Assembly (NCBI GenBank): GCA_007130445.1
Contig: SLSM01000014.1
Coordinates: 1-14,615, forward strand
Length of the DNA: 14,615 nt
Direction: 5' to 3'
Source of the DNA: Trueperaceae bacterium
Lineage (GTDB): Bacteria > Deinococcota > Deinococci > Deinococcales > Trueperaceae
Shown here: piece after piece, positions 1-7,853 of the stretch
Numbering within the stretch: position 1 is the first letter of the stretch
How the letters are laid out: each line of letters opens with the position of its first letter
Translations under genes and position numbers: made by a program
The notes under the pieces: model-generated
The model's database searches: none
Told to the model about the DNA's origin: nothing
The model's input: the letters and a program-made list of their open reading frames with translations, nothing else

Positions 1-12
1 GCACCCGACGGC

Positions 13-40
13 GACGGGGCCGCCCGAAGGCGGCCCCGTC
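13..40 (-). terminator. Strong GC hairpin downstream of the substrate-binding protein gene
   Basis: There are perfect 12-bp arms at 13-24 and 29-40 around a CGAA tetraloop. The hairpin lies 51 bases past the stop of the minus-strand gene that ends at 92. No T-tract follows on either strand, so it is an atypical intrinsic terminator or an mRNA 3'-end stabiliser. It could also serve a gene entering from the left of the window. Confidence 0.5.
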
Positions 41-91
41 GACCGTGGTGCGTGCGTCGACGCCCGAGCGCGCCGTCGCGCTGCGCGACGC

Positions 92-1111
92 TCAGTCGGC
101 GCGGCCGAGCTGCTCCAGCGCCCACGCCATGAACGACGTCTCGACCACGCTCGCGAGGTCGATGGGCGTCTCGTAGGCGGTGCGGCCGTTCTCGCGGTGC
201 ACCCGCTCGACGTCGGCGAGGCCGTCGACCGGGATCTCCTGGTTGGGGTCGTACACGACCGGAGCGCCGCTCTGGAGCGCCTCCGCCGTGGTGCCCGGGA
301 GGTACGTCAGGAACGCGTCGAGGTTCTCGGTCGAGAAGAGGTCGTCGCCCTGCATCAGGCGCGAGGCCTCGAGCAGCGCGAGCGCGAAGCGGCGCGCGAC
401 CTCGGGGCGCTCCTCGACGAAGCGGCCGGATCCCACGAACGCCACGGTCATCAGGCCCGGCGTGAGGTCTTCGGCGAACGGCACGGCGGCGCCGGTGCCC
501 TCGGCCTGGTCGGCGAAGGGGGCGCCGAGGATGCCGGCGTCGATCGCACCCGACTCGAACGAGAGCGGCATGTCGGCGTTCGCGACGTTCACCAGGTTCA
601 CGTCGAAGATCGTGAGCCCGCCGCGCTCGAGCGCCTTCGCCGCGAGGTACTCGCCACCGGAGCCGGGGCCGCCGGCGACGGCGACGGTGCGGCCGCGCAG
701 GTCCTCGATCGAGGTGATCGAGTCCGCCAGGTCGGCGCGCAACATCAGCTTGGTGGGGCTCCCCTCGAACGGCTCGAGCCCGCCGGGCGCGATCACGCGC
801 AGGTCGAGACCCTGCGCCCAGCCGTTCCACAGCGACACGACGATGGCGATGCCGCCGACGTCGATCTGCCCCTGCTCCAGGAAGGCGATGGCCTCGGTGC
901 CGGACGCGACGCGGTCGATCTGGACGTCGAGGCCGTAGGCGTCGAAGATGCCGCGCTCGGCGGCGACGTACAGCGTGCCGAACTTCGTGATCGACACGTA
1001 GGCGACCCGCACCGTCTCGCGCGGCGAGAGCGGTTCGGCGGCGCCGCCTTGCGCCAGGGCGGTGCCGGCCAGCAGTAGAGCGGTGGCGATGAGCGTGCTC
1101 AGGACTCGCAT
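92..1111 (-). CDS. ABC transporter substrate-binding protein, NMT1/SsuA/TauA-like
   Basis: This is a 339-residue secreted solute-binding protein. The chosen ATG at 1111 is preceded by GAGGAGGA at 6-7 bases spacing and opens directly into a signal peptide (MRVLSTLIATALLLAGTALA, cleavage likely after residue 20, A-L-A before Gln). An in-frame GTG ten codons upstream lacks these features. The mature protein begins with the family's typical pattern: VRVAYVSITKFGTLYVAAERGIF, a periplasmic-binding fold opening, then a DVGG segment where the ligand-dependent 'quantity of hits' loop lies, and an EDLRGRTVAVAGGPGSGGEYLA stretch as in nitrate/sulfonate/pyrimidine-precursor binding proteins. There is no lipobox cysteine, so it should be free in the periplasm. 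The ligand cannot be told from sequence alone. No permease or ATPase gene lies beside it: the upstream neighbour is divergent and a hairpin follows, so it appears to be monocistronic. Confidence 0.85.
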   Translation of the reverse strand: MRVLSTLIATALLLAGTALAQGGAAEPLSPRETVRVAYVSITKFGTLYVAAERGIFDAYGLDVQIDRVASGTEAIAFLEQGQIDVGGIAIVVSLWNGWAQGLDLRVIAPGGLEPFEGSPTKLMLRADLADSITSIEDLRGRTVAVAGGPGSGGEYLAAKALERGGLTIFDVNLVNVANADMPLSFESGAIDAGILGAPFADQAEGTGAAVPFAEDLTPGLMTVAFVGSGRFVEERPEVARRFALALLEASRLMQGDDLFSTENLDAFLTYLPGTTAEALQSGAPVVYDPNQEIPVDGLADVERVHRENGRTAYETPIDLASVVETSFMAWALEQLGRAD

Positions 1112-1229
1112 CGTTCCTCCTCGGTCGCCGCCGACACGCACGAGGTTCGGCCGGGCGGCGGGTCCGATGCTACACCGTTGACGCGCCGCGTCCGTAGGAC
1201 CGCGGCCCCTGTGTGCTGCGGCGGGACCG

Positions 1230-1235
1230 TACTAT
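1230..1235 (+). promoter_or_regulatory. Possible -10 element for the ccd/ccm operon
   Basis: TACTAT lies 62 bases upstream of the ccdA start in the divergent spacer between the binding-protein gene and ccdA. It is the only AT-rich hexamer close to a -10 consensus on the plus strand there. No convincing -35 sits 16-18 bases upstream (a TTGACG at 1178-1183 is too far away), so the call is weak. Confidence 0.3.
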
Positions 1236-1297
1236 GGTCGGGTCTTGAGCGTGTTCACCACCGTCACCACACCGGCCCAGCCGCCCATGCGCCACGC

Positions 1298-2008
1298 ATG
1301 ACGCCCACCCTCGGCGTCGCCTTCGTCGCCGGCGTGCTCTCGTTCCTGTCGCCCTGCGTCCTGCCGCTGGTGCCCACCTACCTCGCCTACATCGGCGGCT
1401 CGGGTGCGGCCAAGCGAGCGCTGGTGCTGCGCAACGCGGCGCTCTTCGTGCTGGGCTTCAGCCTGGTGTTCGTCGCCATGGGCGCCTCGGCCAGCGCGCT
1501 CGGCTCGGTCCTGCGTGAGCACCGATCGGTCCTGATGATCGTCGGCGGCGTGCTGGTCATCGCGTTCGGCCTCGTCATGCTGGGCGTGATCCGCCTGCCG
1601 TTCCTCTACCGCGACACGCGCCGCCCGCTCGGCGCCGACGCGAACCCACAGACGCCCTGGGGGGCGGTCGCGCTCGGCAGCGCCTTCGCGTTCGCCTGGA
1701 CGCCCTGCATCGGCCCGGTGCTGGGAGCGATCCTGACGATCGCCGGCGCCAGCGGCACGCTCAGCACGGGCGTGGGGCTGCTCGCGGTGTACTCGCTCGG
1801 ACTGGCGGTGCCGTTCATGCTCGCCGCGTTCGCCTTCGAGCCCTTCTTGCGCATGTCGCGCAGCATCCGGTCATACCTGCCGTGGTTCGAGCGAGCCGCC
1901 GGCGGCCTGCTCGTGATCGTCGGCATCATGATGGTGACGGGAACGTTCACCGCCCTCAACAACCTGCTGCTGCGGCTGACGCCGGAGTGGCTCTTCCAGC
2001 GGATCTGA
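1298..2008 (+). CDS. ccdA: Cytochrome c biogenesis protein CcdA (membrane thiol:disulfide transporter)
   Basis: A 236-residue, six-helix membrane protein that carries electrons from cytoplasmic thioredoxin to periplasmic thiol proteins such as CcmG. The two redox cysteines are in the expected contexts: C20 in LSPCVLPLVP (helix 1) and C137 in WTPCIGPVLG (helix 4). The length matches the short CcdA family rather than the long DsbD. The ATG at 1298 is chosen because the protein then starts right at the first helix. The frame stays open to 1178, but that extension is Arg/His-rich and not family-like. No clear Shine-Dalgarno precedes 1298, which leaves some doubt about the exact start. It heads the ccm run and its stop is one base before the ccmA start. 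That position fits its role of supplying reductant to CcmG and CcmH encoded further down. Confidence 0.92.
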   Translation: MTPTLGVAFVAGVLSFLSPCVLPLVPTYLAYIGGSGAAKRALVLRNAALFVLGFSLVFVAMGASASALGSVLREHRSVLMIVGGVLVIAFGLVMLGVIRLPFLYRDTRRPLGADANPQTPWGAVALGSAFAFAWTPCIGPVLGAILTIAGASGTLSTGVGLLAVYSLGLAVPFMLAAFAFEPFLRMSRSIRSYLPWFERAAGGLLVIVGIMMVTGTFTALNNLLLRLTPEWLFQRI

Positions 2009-2009
2009 C

Positions 2010-2678
2010 GTGCCTGACGACGCGGCGATCGCGCTGCACGGCCTGGTGCGTGGCTACGGCCGCCGCGCCGTCCTCAAGGGGCTCGACCTCGAGGTGAGCC
2101 AGGGCAAGGTGGTAGCGCTCTTCGGCGCGAACGGCGCCGGCAAGACGACGCTGCTGCGACTGCTCGCCACGCGGCTGCGACCGAGCGGCGGGCGCGCCCT
2201 GGTGTTCGGCCACGACGTCGTGACCAGCGGCCACGAGGTGCGGCGGCGCATCGCGACGCTGGCCGTGTTCGGCGGCGCCTACGCCACGCTCACCGCCCGT
2301 GAGCACCTGCGCCTCGACGCCGCCCTACGCGACACGCCGAACGACGACGAGGCCTTCACCGCCCTCTTGGGGCGCGTCGGTCTCGCGGACGCCGCCGACG
2401 CACTGGTGCGGACGTACTCCAGCGGCATGCGCAAGCGCCTCGGCCTGGCGCGCCTGCTGGCCGCCGACGCGGACCTGTGGCTGCTCGACGAGCCCCACGC
2501 CGCCCTCGACCACGACGGTCAAGACCTGCTCGACGCCCTCGTGGCCGAGGCGCGCGGGCGCGCGACGACGGTGCTGATGGCCACGCACGAGCGCGACCGC
2601 AGCCGGCGGCTGGCCGACGCGAGCCTCGTGCTCGACGACGGGAGATTGCGCCTCCTCGATCCCGGGGAGTCGCCGTGA
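2010..2678 (+). CDS. ccmA: Heme exporter ATP-binding protein CcmA
   Basis: A 222-residue ABC ATPase, close to the usual size for CcmA. Walker A is GANGAGKT (39-46), the signature region is YSSGMRKRLGLA (136-147), Walker B with the catalytic Glu is LWLLDEP (156-162), and the switch His is H193 in ATHERD. The SSGM form in place of LSGGQ is common in heme- and drug-exporter ATPases. The start is GTG at 2010, one base after the ccdA stop, so translation is probably coupled. The ATPase works with CcmB, CcmC and CcmD at the inner membrane. In System I, ATP hydrolysis is needed to release holo-CcmE from the CcmC complex. The gene's end overlaps the ccmB start by four bases (GTGA). Confidence 0.92.
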   Translation: MPDDAAIALHGLVRGYGRRAVLKGLDLEVSQGKVVALFGANGAGKTTLLRLLATRLRPSGGRALVFGHDVVTSGHEVRRRIATLAVFGGAYATLTAREHLRLDAALRDTPNDDEAFTALLGRVGLADAADALVRTYSSGMRKRLGLARLLAADADLWLLDEPHAALDHDGQDLLDALVAEARGRATTVLMATHERDRSRRLADASLVLDDGRLRLLDPGESP

Positions 2679-3352
2679 ACGACCTGCTGGCCGTCCTCTG
2701 GGTGGCGCGCAAGGACCTGCTGCACGAGACGCGCAGCAAGGCGACGACCGTCGCGACGCTGTTCTTCTCCGCCGTCACGCTGGTGGTGCTGGCGTTCGCG
2801 ATCGGCCAGGACGAGTCGCTGCTGCGCGGCGCCGCCACCGGCGCGCTGTGGGTGGCGCTGGCGTTCGCCGGCGTGATCTCGGCGGCCCAGTCGTACCAGG
2901 CCGACCTCGAGGACGGCGCCTTCGACCACCTGCTCACCACGCCGGTCCCGCGCGCCGCGGTGTACGTCGGGAAGCTGCTGGCCAACTGGCTGTTCATGCT
3001 GCTGCTCGGGCTGCTGATGCTCCCCGTCACCTTCGTGCTCTACGGCGCCGCCTGGCCCACCGCCTGGCCGTGGCTGCTCGCCACGCTGGCGCTCGGCACG
3101 CTCGGCTTCGCCCTGATCGCCGTGTTCTACGCCGGCCTGACCGCCAACCTGCGGGCGCGCGAGTCGCTGCTGCCGGTCCTGATGTTCCCGATCGTGGTGC
3201 CGATCCTGCTCGCCTCGGTGCGTGCGAGCGGCGCGTTGGTCGGCTCGGACGACCTCGCTCTGGCCCAGGGTTGGCTACGATTGCTCGTGGGGTTCGACCT
3301 CGTCTACGCTGTGCTCTGTACGGCGATCTACCACTTCGTCGTGGAAGAGTGA
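2675..3352 (+). CDS. ccmB: Heme exporter membrane protein CcmB
   Basis: A 225-residue integral membrane protein with about six hydrophobic segments, the partner of CcmA in the ABC module of cytochrome c maturation. Family-like features are the N-terminal VARKDLLHETRSK stretch, the LEDGAFDHLLTTPVPR loop, and the conserved LRARESLLPVLMFPIVVPILL segment near residues 160-180. The start is GTG at 2675 inside the ccmA stop (GTGA overlap), with GGGGAG at 2664-2669 as ribosome site. The length fits the family (about 220). The 70 bases after its stop carry a tiny overlapping reading frame before ccmC. Confidence 0.92.
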   Translation: MNDLLAVLWVARKDLLHETRSKATTVATLFFSAVTLVVLAFAIGQDESLLRGAATGALWVALAFAGVISAAQSYQADLEDGAFDHLLTTPVPRAAVYVGKLLANWLFMLLLGLLMLPVTFVLYGAAWPTAWPWLLATLALGTLGFALIAVFYAGLTANLRARESLLPVLMFPIVVPILLASVRASGALVGSDDLALAQGWLRLLVGFDLVYAVLCTAIYHFVVEE

Positions 3353-3422
3353 GCGGCATGATGCGAGTCGGTGCGCGCGGGCTCGGCCGGTGCCTCTGGC
3401 GCGAGTCCGGGAGGAGAACGAG

Positions 3423-4163
3423 ATGATGGATGCGAGCGAGCGGCTGCGGCGCCCGGCCTGGTTGCGGGCGTGGGGTGTGGCGCTGGTCCCACTGTTCTTG
3501 GCGGCGGCCTACCTGGGGCTGGTGTGGAGCCCCCAGGACGTCAACCAGGGCAACCTGATCCGCATCATGTACGCCCACGTGTCCGTGGCCTGGATCGGCT
3601 TCGTGGCCGTGGGCCTCACCGCGCTGTTCGGCGCCCTGTTCCTGTGGCGCGGCAAACGTCGCGACGACGTGTTGGCGGTTGCATCGGGTGAGATGGCCCT
3701 GCTCTTCTCCGCACTCACCATCATCGGCGGCATGACCTACTCGAGGCCCACCCTGAACACGTTCTGGACGTGGGACGCGAAGCTGACGCTCACGGCGCTG
3801 ATGGTGGCGCTGCTGGTGGGCTACTTCATCGTGCGCGCGCTCATCGACGATCCGGTGCGGCGCGGGCGCGTGTCGGCAGTGGTGGCGATCATCGTCGCCG
3901 CCAGCCTGCCCTTCAACTACCTGGCCGCCGAGTGGTTCCGAACGCTGCACCCGTCGCGCGCGATCGCGCTCGATGGCAGCGGCGTGACCATGGCGCCGGA
4001 GATGCTCTTCACGCTGCTCTTCAACACCGTGGTGGCCGGGCTGGTGTACGCCTGGTTCATGGTGGATCGCGCCCGGCTCGGGCGGATCGAAGCGCAGCTC
4101 GAGGCGGAGCGGGCGGAGCGCGAGCTCGGGTCGGTACCGTCGGGAGGTGTTGTCCGTGTTTGA
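3423..4163 (+). CDS. ccmC: Heme exporter protein CcmC (heme handling for CcmE)
   Basis: A 246-residue, six-helix member of the WWD heme-handling family that loads heme onto CcmE. The tryptophan-rich motif is present as TFWTWDAK (W115, W117, D118). The two external heme-ligand histidines are present at H52 (IMYAHVSVAW) and H176 (TLHPSRAI). They correspond to the E. coli CcmC H60 and H184 contexts. The ATG at 3423 is supported by GGGAGGAG just upstream with 6-base spacing. The second Met at 3426 is an alternative. The frame is open much further upstream, but that part lies inside ccmB and is out of character. The Arg/Glu-rich C-terminal tail after about residue 215 is cytoplasmic by charge. The 3' end overlaps the ccmD start by eight bases. 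Confidence 0.93.
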   Translation: MMDASERLRRPAWLRAWGVALVPLFLAAAYLGLVWSPQDVNQGNLIRIMYAHVSVAWIGFVAVGLTALFGALFLWRGKRRDDVLAVASGEMALLFSALTIIGGMTYSRPTLNTFWTWDAKLTLTALMVALLVGYFIVRALIDDPVRRGRVSAVVAIIVAASLPFNYLAAEWFRTLHPSRAIALDGSGVTMAPEMLFTLLFNTVVAGLVYAWFMVDRARLGRIEAQLEAERAERELGSVPSGGVVRV

Positions 4164-4323
4164 GGGTTGGAGCCATTGGACGTGGGTGTCGATCGCCTGG
4201 GCCGAAGTCGTGCTGGCCTACGGCGGCTACCTGGCGTACCTGGGATGGCGGAAGCGGCGGCTGCTCGAGGACGCCGACGCACGTCGCATCATCACCACCG
4301 ACGCGGTCGAGGGCGAGGCATGA
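4156..4323 (+). CDS. ccmD: Heme exporter protein CcmD
   Basis: A 55-residue single-pass membrane protein. It starts at GTG 4156, with GGAGGT at 4143-4148 seven bases upstream. Residues after the start read FEGWSHWTWVSIAWAEVV, then LAYGGYLAYLGWRKRRLL. This gives one helix with aromatic caps followed by a basic cytoplasmic stretch, the CcmD pattern. Family proteins are usually 45-75 residues. It overlaps ccmC by eight bases and its stop overlaps the ccmE start as ATGA. CcmD bridges CcmABC and CcmE and is needed for release of holo-CcmE. Recognition rests on size, topology and its fixed place between ccmC and ccmE. The sequence family itself is weakly conserved. Confidence 0.85.
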   Translation: MFEGWSHWTWVSIAWAEVVLAYGGYLAYLGWRKRRLLEDADARRIITTDAVEGEA

Positions 4324-4781
4324 CGCGCCGCGTCGCGATGCGCCGCGGTCTCGCGCCCCGGCGCATCGTCTACGCCCTGCTCGGCATCGGCGTGCTGGGC
4401 GTCGCCGGCTTCATGATCAGCCAGGCGCTCAACACCGCGCTCGTGTACTTCATCCTGCCCAACGAGTACGCGCAGGCGCCGAGCCAGTACGAGAACAGGC
4501 GCATCCGTCTCGGCGGCCTGGTGGCCCCCGAGAGCGTGGCCTTCAACGACCAAGACCTGCAGCTCACCTTCCTGGTCACCGACGGCATCCAGAGCTACCG
4601 TGTCGAGCACGTCGGCGCGCCGCCCGAGCTGTTCCGCGAGAACGCCGGTGTCGTGATCGAGGGGAGCTTCGACGCGGACGTGTTCGTGTCCGACAACTTG
4701 CTGATCAAGCACTCCGAGGTGTACGAGGCGCCGAAGGACGGCCACATCGACATCGAAGAGCTGCGCAGGTCGCTGCAGTGA
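4320..4781 (+). CDS. ccmE: Cytochrome c-type biogenesis heme chaperone CcmE
   Basis: A 153-residue periplasmic heme chaperone with a basic N-terminus, one signal-anchor helix (about 16-36) and an OB-fold domain. The covalent heme-binding His and its Tyr partner are H131 and Y135 in LIKHSEVYEAP, matching the family's LAKHDENYxP motif around E. coli H130/Y134. The bacterial-type His form is present, not the Cys variant of some archaea and sulfate reducers. The usual RLGGLV strand is at 63-68. The start is ATG 4320, overlapping the ccmD stop (ATGA). A second Met at codon 7 is possible. The protein accepts heme from CcmC and hands it to CcmF. A 19-base gap with GGAGGT leads to ccmF. Confidence 0.94.
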   Translation: MTRRVAMRRGLAPRRIVYALLGIGVLGVAGFMISQALNTALVYFILPNEYAQAPSQYENRRIRLGGLVAPESVAFNDQDLQLTFLVTDGIQSYRVEHVGAPPELFRENAGVVIEGSFDADVFVSDNLLIKHSEVYEAPKDGHIDIEELRRSLQ

Positions 4782-4800
4782 CGGAGGTCTGCCGCACCCC

Positions 4801-6795
4801 ATGGTGAGCCTCGGCGTCCTCGGTTCGTCCGCGCTGACGTTGGCGCTGGCCCTCTCGATCTACGCCGCCGTCGCAGGCGTGCTCGGCGCCGTGCGGCGCG
4901 ACGCTCGGCTCCAGACCAGCGCCCGGCTGACCGCCATCGCGGTGTTCCTGGCCACCACCACCGCGATCGTGGTGATGCAGGCGGCGCTGCTGACCGACGA
5001 CTTCACGGTCAAGTACGTCGCGGAGCACTCGCGCATCGAGTCGCCCGTGTGGGTCAAGGTCGTGACGCTGTGGGCGGCGCTCGAGGGCTCGGTGCTGCTG
5101 TGGGCCTGGCTCCTGACCGCCTACGCGGCGGTGCTGGCCGTCACGGCTCCCAACACGATCCTGCGTCCCTGGGCACTGGTCGTGATGCAGGTGGTCGCGA
5201 TCTTCTTCCTCTCCGTCGTCACCTTCGCGGCCAACCCGTTCATCGTCCTCGCAAACCCGCCGCTCGACGGCCCCGGCGCCAATCCGCTGCTGCAGAACCA
5301 CTGGATGATGGCGGTCCACCCGGTCCTGATGTACCTGGGCTTCGTAGGCCTCACCGTCCCCTTCGCCTTCGCGATGGCCGCGCTGATCACGCGCCGTCCC
5401 GGGACCGAGTGGATGCGGCTCACGCGCCGCTGGACGCTGCTCGGTTGGGGCTTCCTGACCGCGGCGATCGTGACGGGCGGCTGGTGGAGCTACGAGGTCC
5501 TCGGCTGGGGCGGGTACTGGGCCTGGGACCCGGTCGAGAACGTGTCGATCCTGCCGTGGTTCACGGCCACCGCCTTCCTGCACAGCATCCAGGTGCAGGA
5601 GCGCCGGCGCATGCTCAAGTCGTGGAACCTGCTCCTGATCGTGCTCACGTTCTCCCTCACGCTGCTCGGCACGTTCCTGATCCGTTCGGGGGTGGTGTCA
5701 TCGGTGCACGCGTTCGGCGACGGACCGGTCGGACCCTTCTTCCTGACGTTCTTCGTGATCGTCGCGCTCGCCAGCATCTCGCTGGTCGTGTGGCGCTGGG
5801 ACCAGATCCGCGACCGGGCCGACCTCGACTCCGTGGTGAGCCGCGAGGGCGCCTTCATCGGCGTGAACGTGCTGTTCCTGGCCATGGCCTTCGCGGTGCT
5901 GCTCGGCACGGTCTTCCCGCTCTTCGTCGAGGCGACCACCGGCGCTCGCGTCACCGTCGGTGCACCGTTCTTCGATGCCATCACGCTGCCGGTGTGGATG
6001 GTGGTGCTGCTGCTCATGGGCGTCGGACCGCTCCTGCCGTGGCGCCGTGCCGAGACGCAGACGCTCCGCAGCAACCTGCTCGTCATGACCGGTGCGCTGG
6101 TGCTCGCCGTCGTGATCGCGTTCGCGTTCGGCATGCGCAGGCCGTACCCGCTGCTGACGCTCGGCCTCGCCGGTTGGAACCTGGCCTCGGTCGGTCTCCT
6201 GCTCGCCGGCGCGATCGTGCCGCGGGCGCGCATCACAGGACGCTCGCTGGGCGAGGTGTTCACGCGCTACGCCTTCGAACAGAAGCGCCGCGTCGGCTCG
6301 ATGGTGGTGCACCTGGGCGTGATCGTGATCGCGATCGGCATCGTCGGGTCGGGCGGGTATCGCGTCGACCAGCAGCTGCGCCTCGCCTACGGCGAGCGCG
6401 TCGCCTACCAGGGCTACGAGCTGCAGGCCCTGCGACCCTTCGCGGAGCAAGAGGCGGGTCGCGCCTCGGTCGGGGTCGAGGTGGCGGTCTGGCGTGGTGA
6501 TCGGCAGATCACGGTGCTCACACCGCGCATCAACCGCTTCGGCACGAACCAGATGACCGTCCCCACCCCTTCGGTCCACTACACCGCGGGGCACGACCTC
6601 TACCTCGCCCTCGCCGGCGCGGTCGACCCGGCGCAGGACTTCGTCATCATCCGAGCCGTTACGAGCCCGCTGATCACGTGGATCTGGTTCGGCGGCGCGA
6701 TCATCGTGCTCGGTACCGCCTACGCGCTCTCGCCCGGTGACCGGCCCCTGCGCCGGCGCGTCGAAGCGGAGGCCCCAGCGGGGGCCGAGGCGTGA
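4801..6795 (+). CDS. ccmF: Cytochrome c heme lyase subunit CcmF
   Basis: A 664-residue polytopic membrane protein of normal CcmF length, the core of the heme-ligation complex that attaches heme to apocytochrome CXXCH motifs. The WWD motif GWGGYWAWDPVEN runs from residue 235 (W236, W240, W242, D243). All four histidines known to matter in CcmF are present in their contexts: H173 (AVHPVLMYLG), H261 (FLHSIQV), H303 (SSVHAFGDGP) and H504 (MVVHLGV). The start is ATG 4801 with GGAGGT at 4783-4788, a rather long 12-base spacing. The GTG next to it is a possible alternative. The end overlaps the ccmG start by GTGA. The large periplasmic domain near residues 515-620 precedes a final helix and a charged tail. 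Confidence 0.95.
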   Translation: MVSLGVLGSSALTLALALSIYAAVAGVLGAVRRDARLQTSARLTAIAVFLATTTAIVVMQAALLTDDFTVKYVAEHSRIESPVWVKVVTLWAALEGSVLLWAWLLTAYAAVLAVTAPNTILRPWALVVMQVVAIFFLSVVTFAANPFIVLANPPLDGPGANPLLQNHWMMAVHPVLMYLGFVGLTVPFAFAMAALITRRPGTEWMRLTRRWTLLGWGFLTAAIVTGGWWSYEVLGWGGYWAWDPVENVSILPWFTATAFLHSIQVQERRRMLKSWNLLLIVLTFSLTLLGTFLIRSGVVSSVHAFGDGPVGPFFLTFFVIVALASISLVVWRWDQIRDRADLDSVVSREGAFIGVNVLFLAMAFAVLLGTVFPLFVEATTGARVTVGAPFFDAITLPVWMVVLLLMGVGPLLPWRRAETQTLRSNLLVMTGALVLAVVIAFAFGMRRPYPLLTLGLAGWNLASVGLLLAGAIVPRARITGRSLGEVFTRYAFEQKRRVGSMVVHLGVIVIAIGIVGSGGYRVDQQLRLAYGERVAYQGYELQALRPFAEQEAGRASVGVEVAVWRGDRQITVLTPRINRFGTNQMTVPTPSVHYTAGHDLYLALAGAVDPAQDFVIIRAVTSPLITWIWFGGAIIVLGTAYALSPGDRPLRRRVEAEAPAGAEA

Positions 6796-7364
6796 GCCGC
6801 GATGTGAGCCAGGGCAGGAGCCGCGTTCGCCGCCTGCTGCCCGTGGTCGCCACGGTCACGGCGTTGACGGCCCTCTTCCTGTTCGGTCTGCTGCGCGGAA
6901 GCCCCGACCGCGACATCCCGTCGAACTTCCTCGGGCGTCAGGTCCCGAACTTCGACCTGCCGGTCTATGAGCGCTATATGGCCGAGTTCGGTCCCCGCTT
7001 GACGCTCGACGAAGTCCGCGGCCGGCCGATGGTCATCAACTTCTGGGCGTCGTGGTGCGGCCCCTGCTACGAGGAGGCGCCGCACCTCCAGCGCGCCTTC
7101 GATCGCTACGGCGACGAGGTCCTGTTCATCGGCATCCAGACCCAGGACCGCGACGCCCGTGCGGCGGGCCGCGCGTTCATCGAGCGCTTCGACCTCACCT
7201 TCCCGAACGTCTTCGACGGCGACAGCCGAACGAGCATCGCGTACGGCCTGTTCGGCGTCCCCGAGACCTTCTTCGTGCACGCCGACGGCACGCTGCAGTT
7301 CAAGTACGCCGGGCCGGTCACCGAGACCATCCTCAGCGAGCAGATCGGGGCGCTCAGGCGATGA
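6792..7364 (+). CDS. ccmG: Thiol:disulfide interchange protein CcmG/DsbE
   Basis: A 190-residue membrane-anchored thioredoxin-like protein. After a basic N-terminus, one anchor helix spans about 14-34. The thioredoxin domain carries NFWASWCGPC with redox cysteines C89 and C92, and a cis-proline region GVPETFF. WCGPC is the thioredoxin-type active site. CcmG proteins use it or WCxxC variants, and placement between ccmF and ccmH supports the reductive role. It receives electrons from CcdA and reduces CcmH or apocytochrome cysteines. The start is GTG at 6792 overlapping the ccmF stop (GTGA). Another GTG at 6804 is possible but has no better ribosome site. The end overlaps ccmH as ATGA. Confidence 0.92.
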   Translation: MSRDVSQGRSRVRRLLPVVATVTALTALFLFGLLRGSPDRDIPSNFLGRQVPNFDLPVYERYMAEFGPRLTLDEVRGRPMVINFWASWCGPCYEEAPHLQRAFDRYGDEVLFIGIQTQDRDARAAGRAFIERFDLTFPNVFDGDSRTSIAYGLFGVPETFFVHADGTLQFKYAGPVTETILSEQIGALRR

Positions 7365-7846
7365 CGCTGCGCCGCGCCAGGTGGCGCTCCGCTCTGGCCC
7401 TGCTCGGCCTCGTCTGCGCCCTCGCCGTCGGCAGCGCGGCCGCACAGGAGCGCGAGCTCGACCCGCGCGTGTTCGAGATCGGTCGCGAGCTCCGCTGCCC
7501 CACCTGCGTGTCGGAATCGGTCGGCGAGTCGAGCGCCGCCATCGCGCGCGAGATGCGCGTGATGATCCAGGAGCAGCTCGACCAGGGCGCGAGCCGTGCC
7601 GAGGTGCTGGCCTTCTTCCAGGAGCGCTACGGCGACTGGATCCTGCAGAACCCGCCGATGCGCGGGATGAACCTGCTGGTGTGGCTGCTGCCGATCGCCG
7701 CGGTGCTCGTCGCCGTGGTCGTCATCGCGCGCCTGCTGCGCCGTTGGCGGGTCGCGGCCGAGACACCCGTCGACGTCGACCCATCCGATCTCGATCGCGT
7801 CCGCGCGGAGCTCCGTAGTGGGTTCGGCGACGGCGCGGACCGTTGA
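7361..7846 (+). CDS. ccmH: Cytochrome c-type biogenesis protein CcmH
   Basis: A 161-residue short-type CcmH (thiol oxidoreductase domain only). A signal peptide is followed by the family motif ELRCPTCVSESVGES with C46 and C49, a helical bundle ending YGDWILQNPP, and a membrane helix at about 104-124. This is the layout of the CcmH/CycL N-terminal domain. The E. coli protein is longer because CcmI-like TPRs are fused to it; here the TPRs are in the next gene. It reduces or holds apocytochrome CXXCH thiols in the heme-ligation complex with CcmF. The start is ATG 7361, overlapping the ccmG stop. The Shine-Dalgarno is weak, so coupling to ccmG is likely. Confidence 0.93.
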   Translation: MTLRRARWRSALALLGLVCALAVGSAAAQERELDPRVFEIGRELRCPTCVSESVGESSAAIAREMRVMIQEQLDQGASRAEVLAFFQERYGDWILQNPPMRGMNLLVWLLPIAAVLVAVVVIARLLRRWRVAAETPVDVDPSDLDRVRAELRSGFGDGADR

Positions 7847-7853
7847 GGTACTC

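Noticed and set aside
197..1078. A 293-codon plus-strand frame opposite the substrate-binding protein
   Set aside because: The antisense product has no recognisable fold and very high Arg/Glu/Asp content. The minus-strand gene has a signal peptide and strong ribosome site.
1178..1297. N-terminal extension of CcdA by 40 codons
   Set aside because: The extension is Arg/His-rich, unlike the family, and would place charged residues before helix 1. It also covers the only candidate promoter.
4705..5583. A 292-codon minus-strand frame across ccmE/ccmF
   Set aside because: Composition (Gln/Arg/His/Asp-rich) and lack of a ribosome site mark it as an antisense shadow.
5049..6500. A 483-codon plus-strand frame within ccmF
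   Set aside because: It is a +1-shifted shadow, very Arg-rich with no membrane segments. The overlapping frame carries all CcmF motifs.
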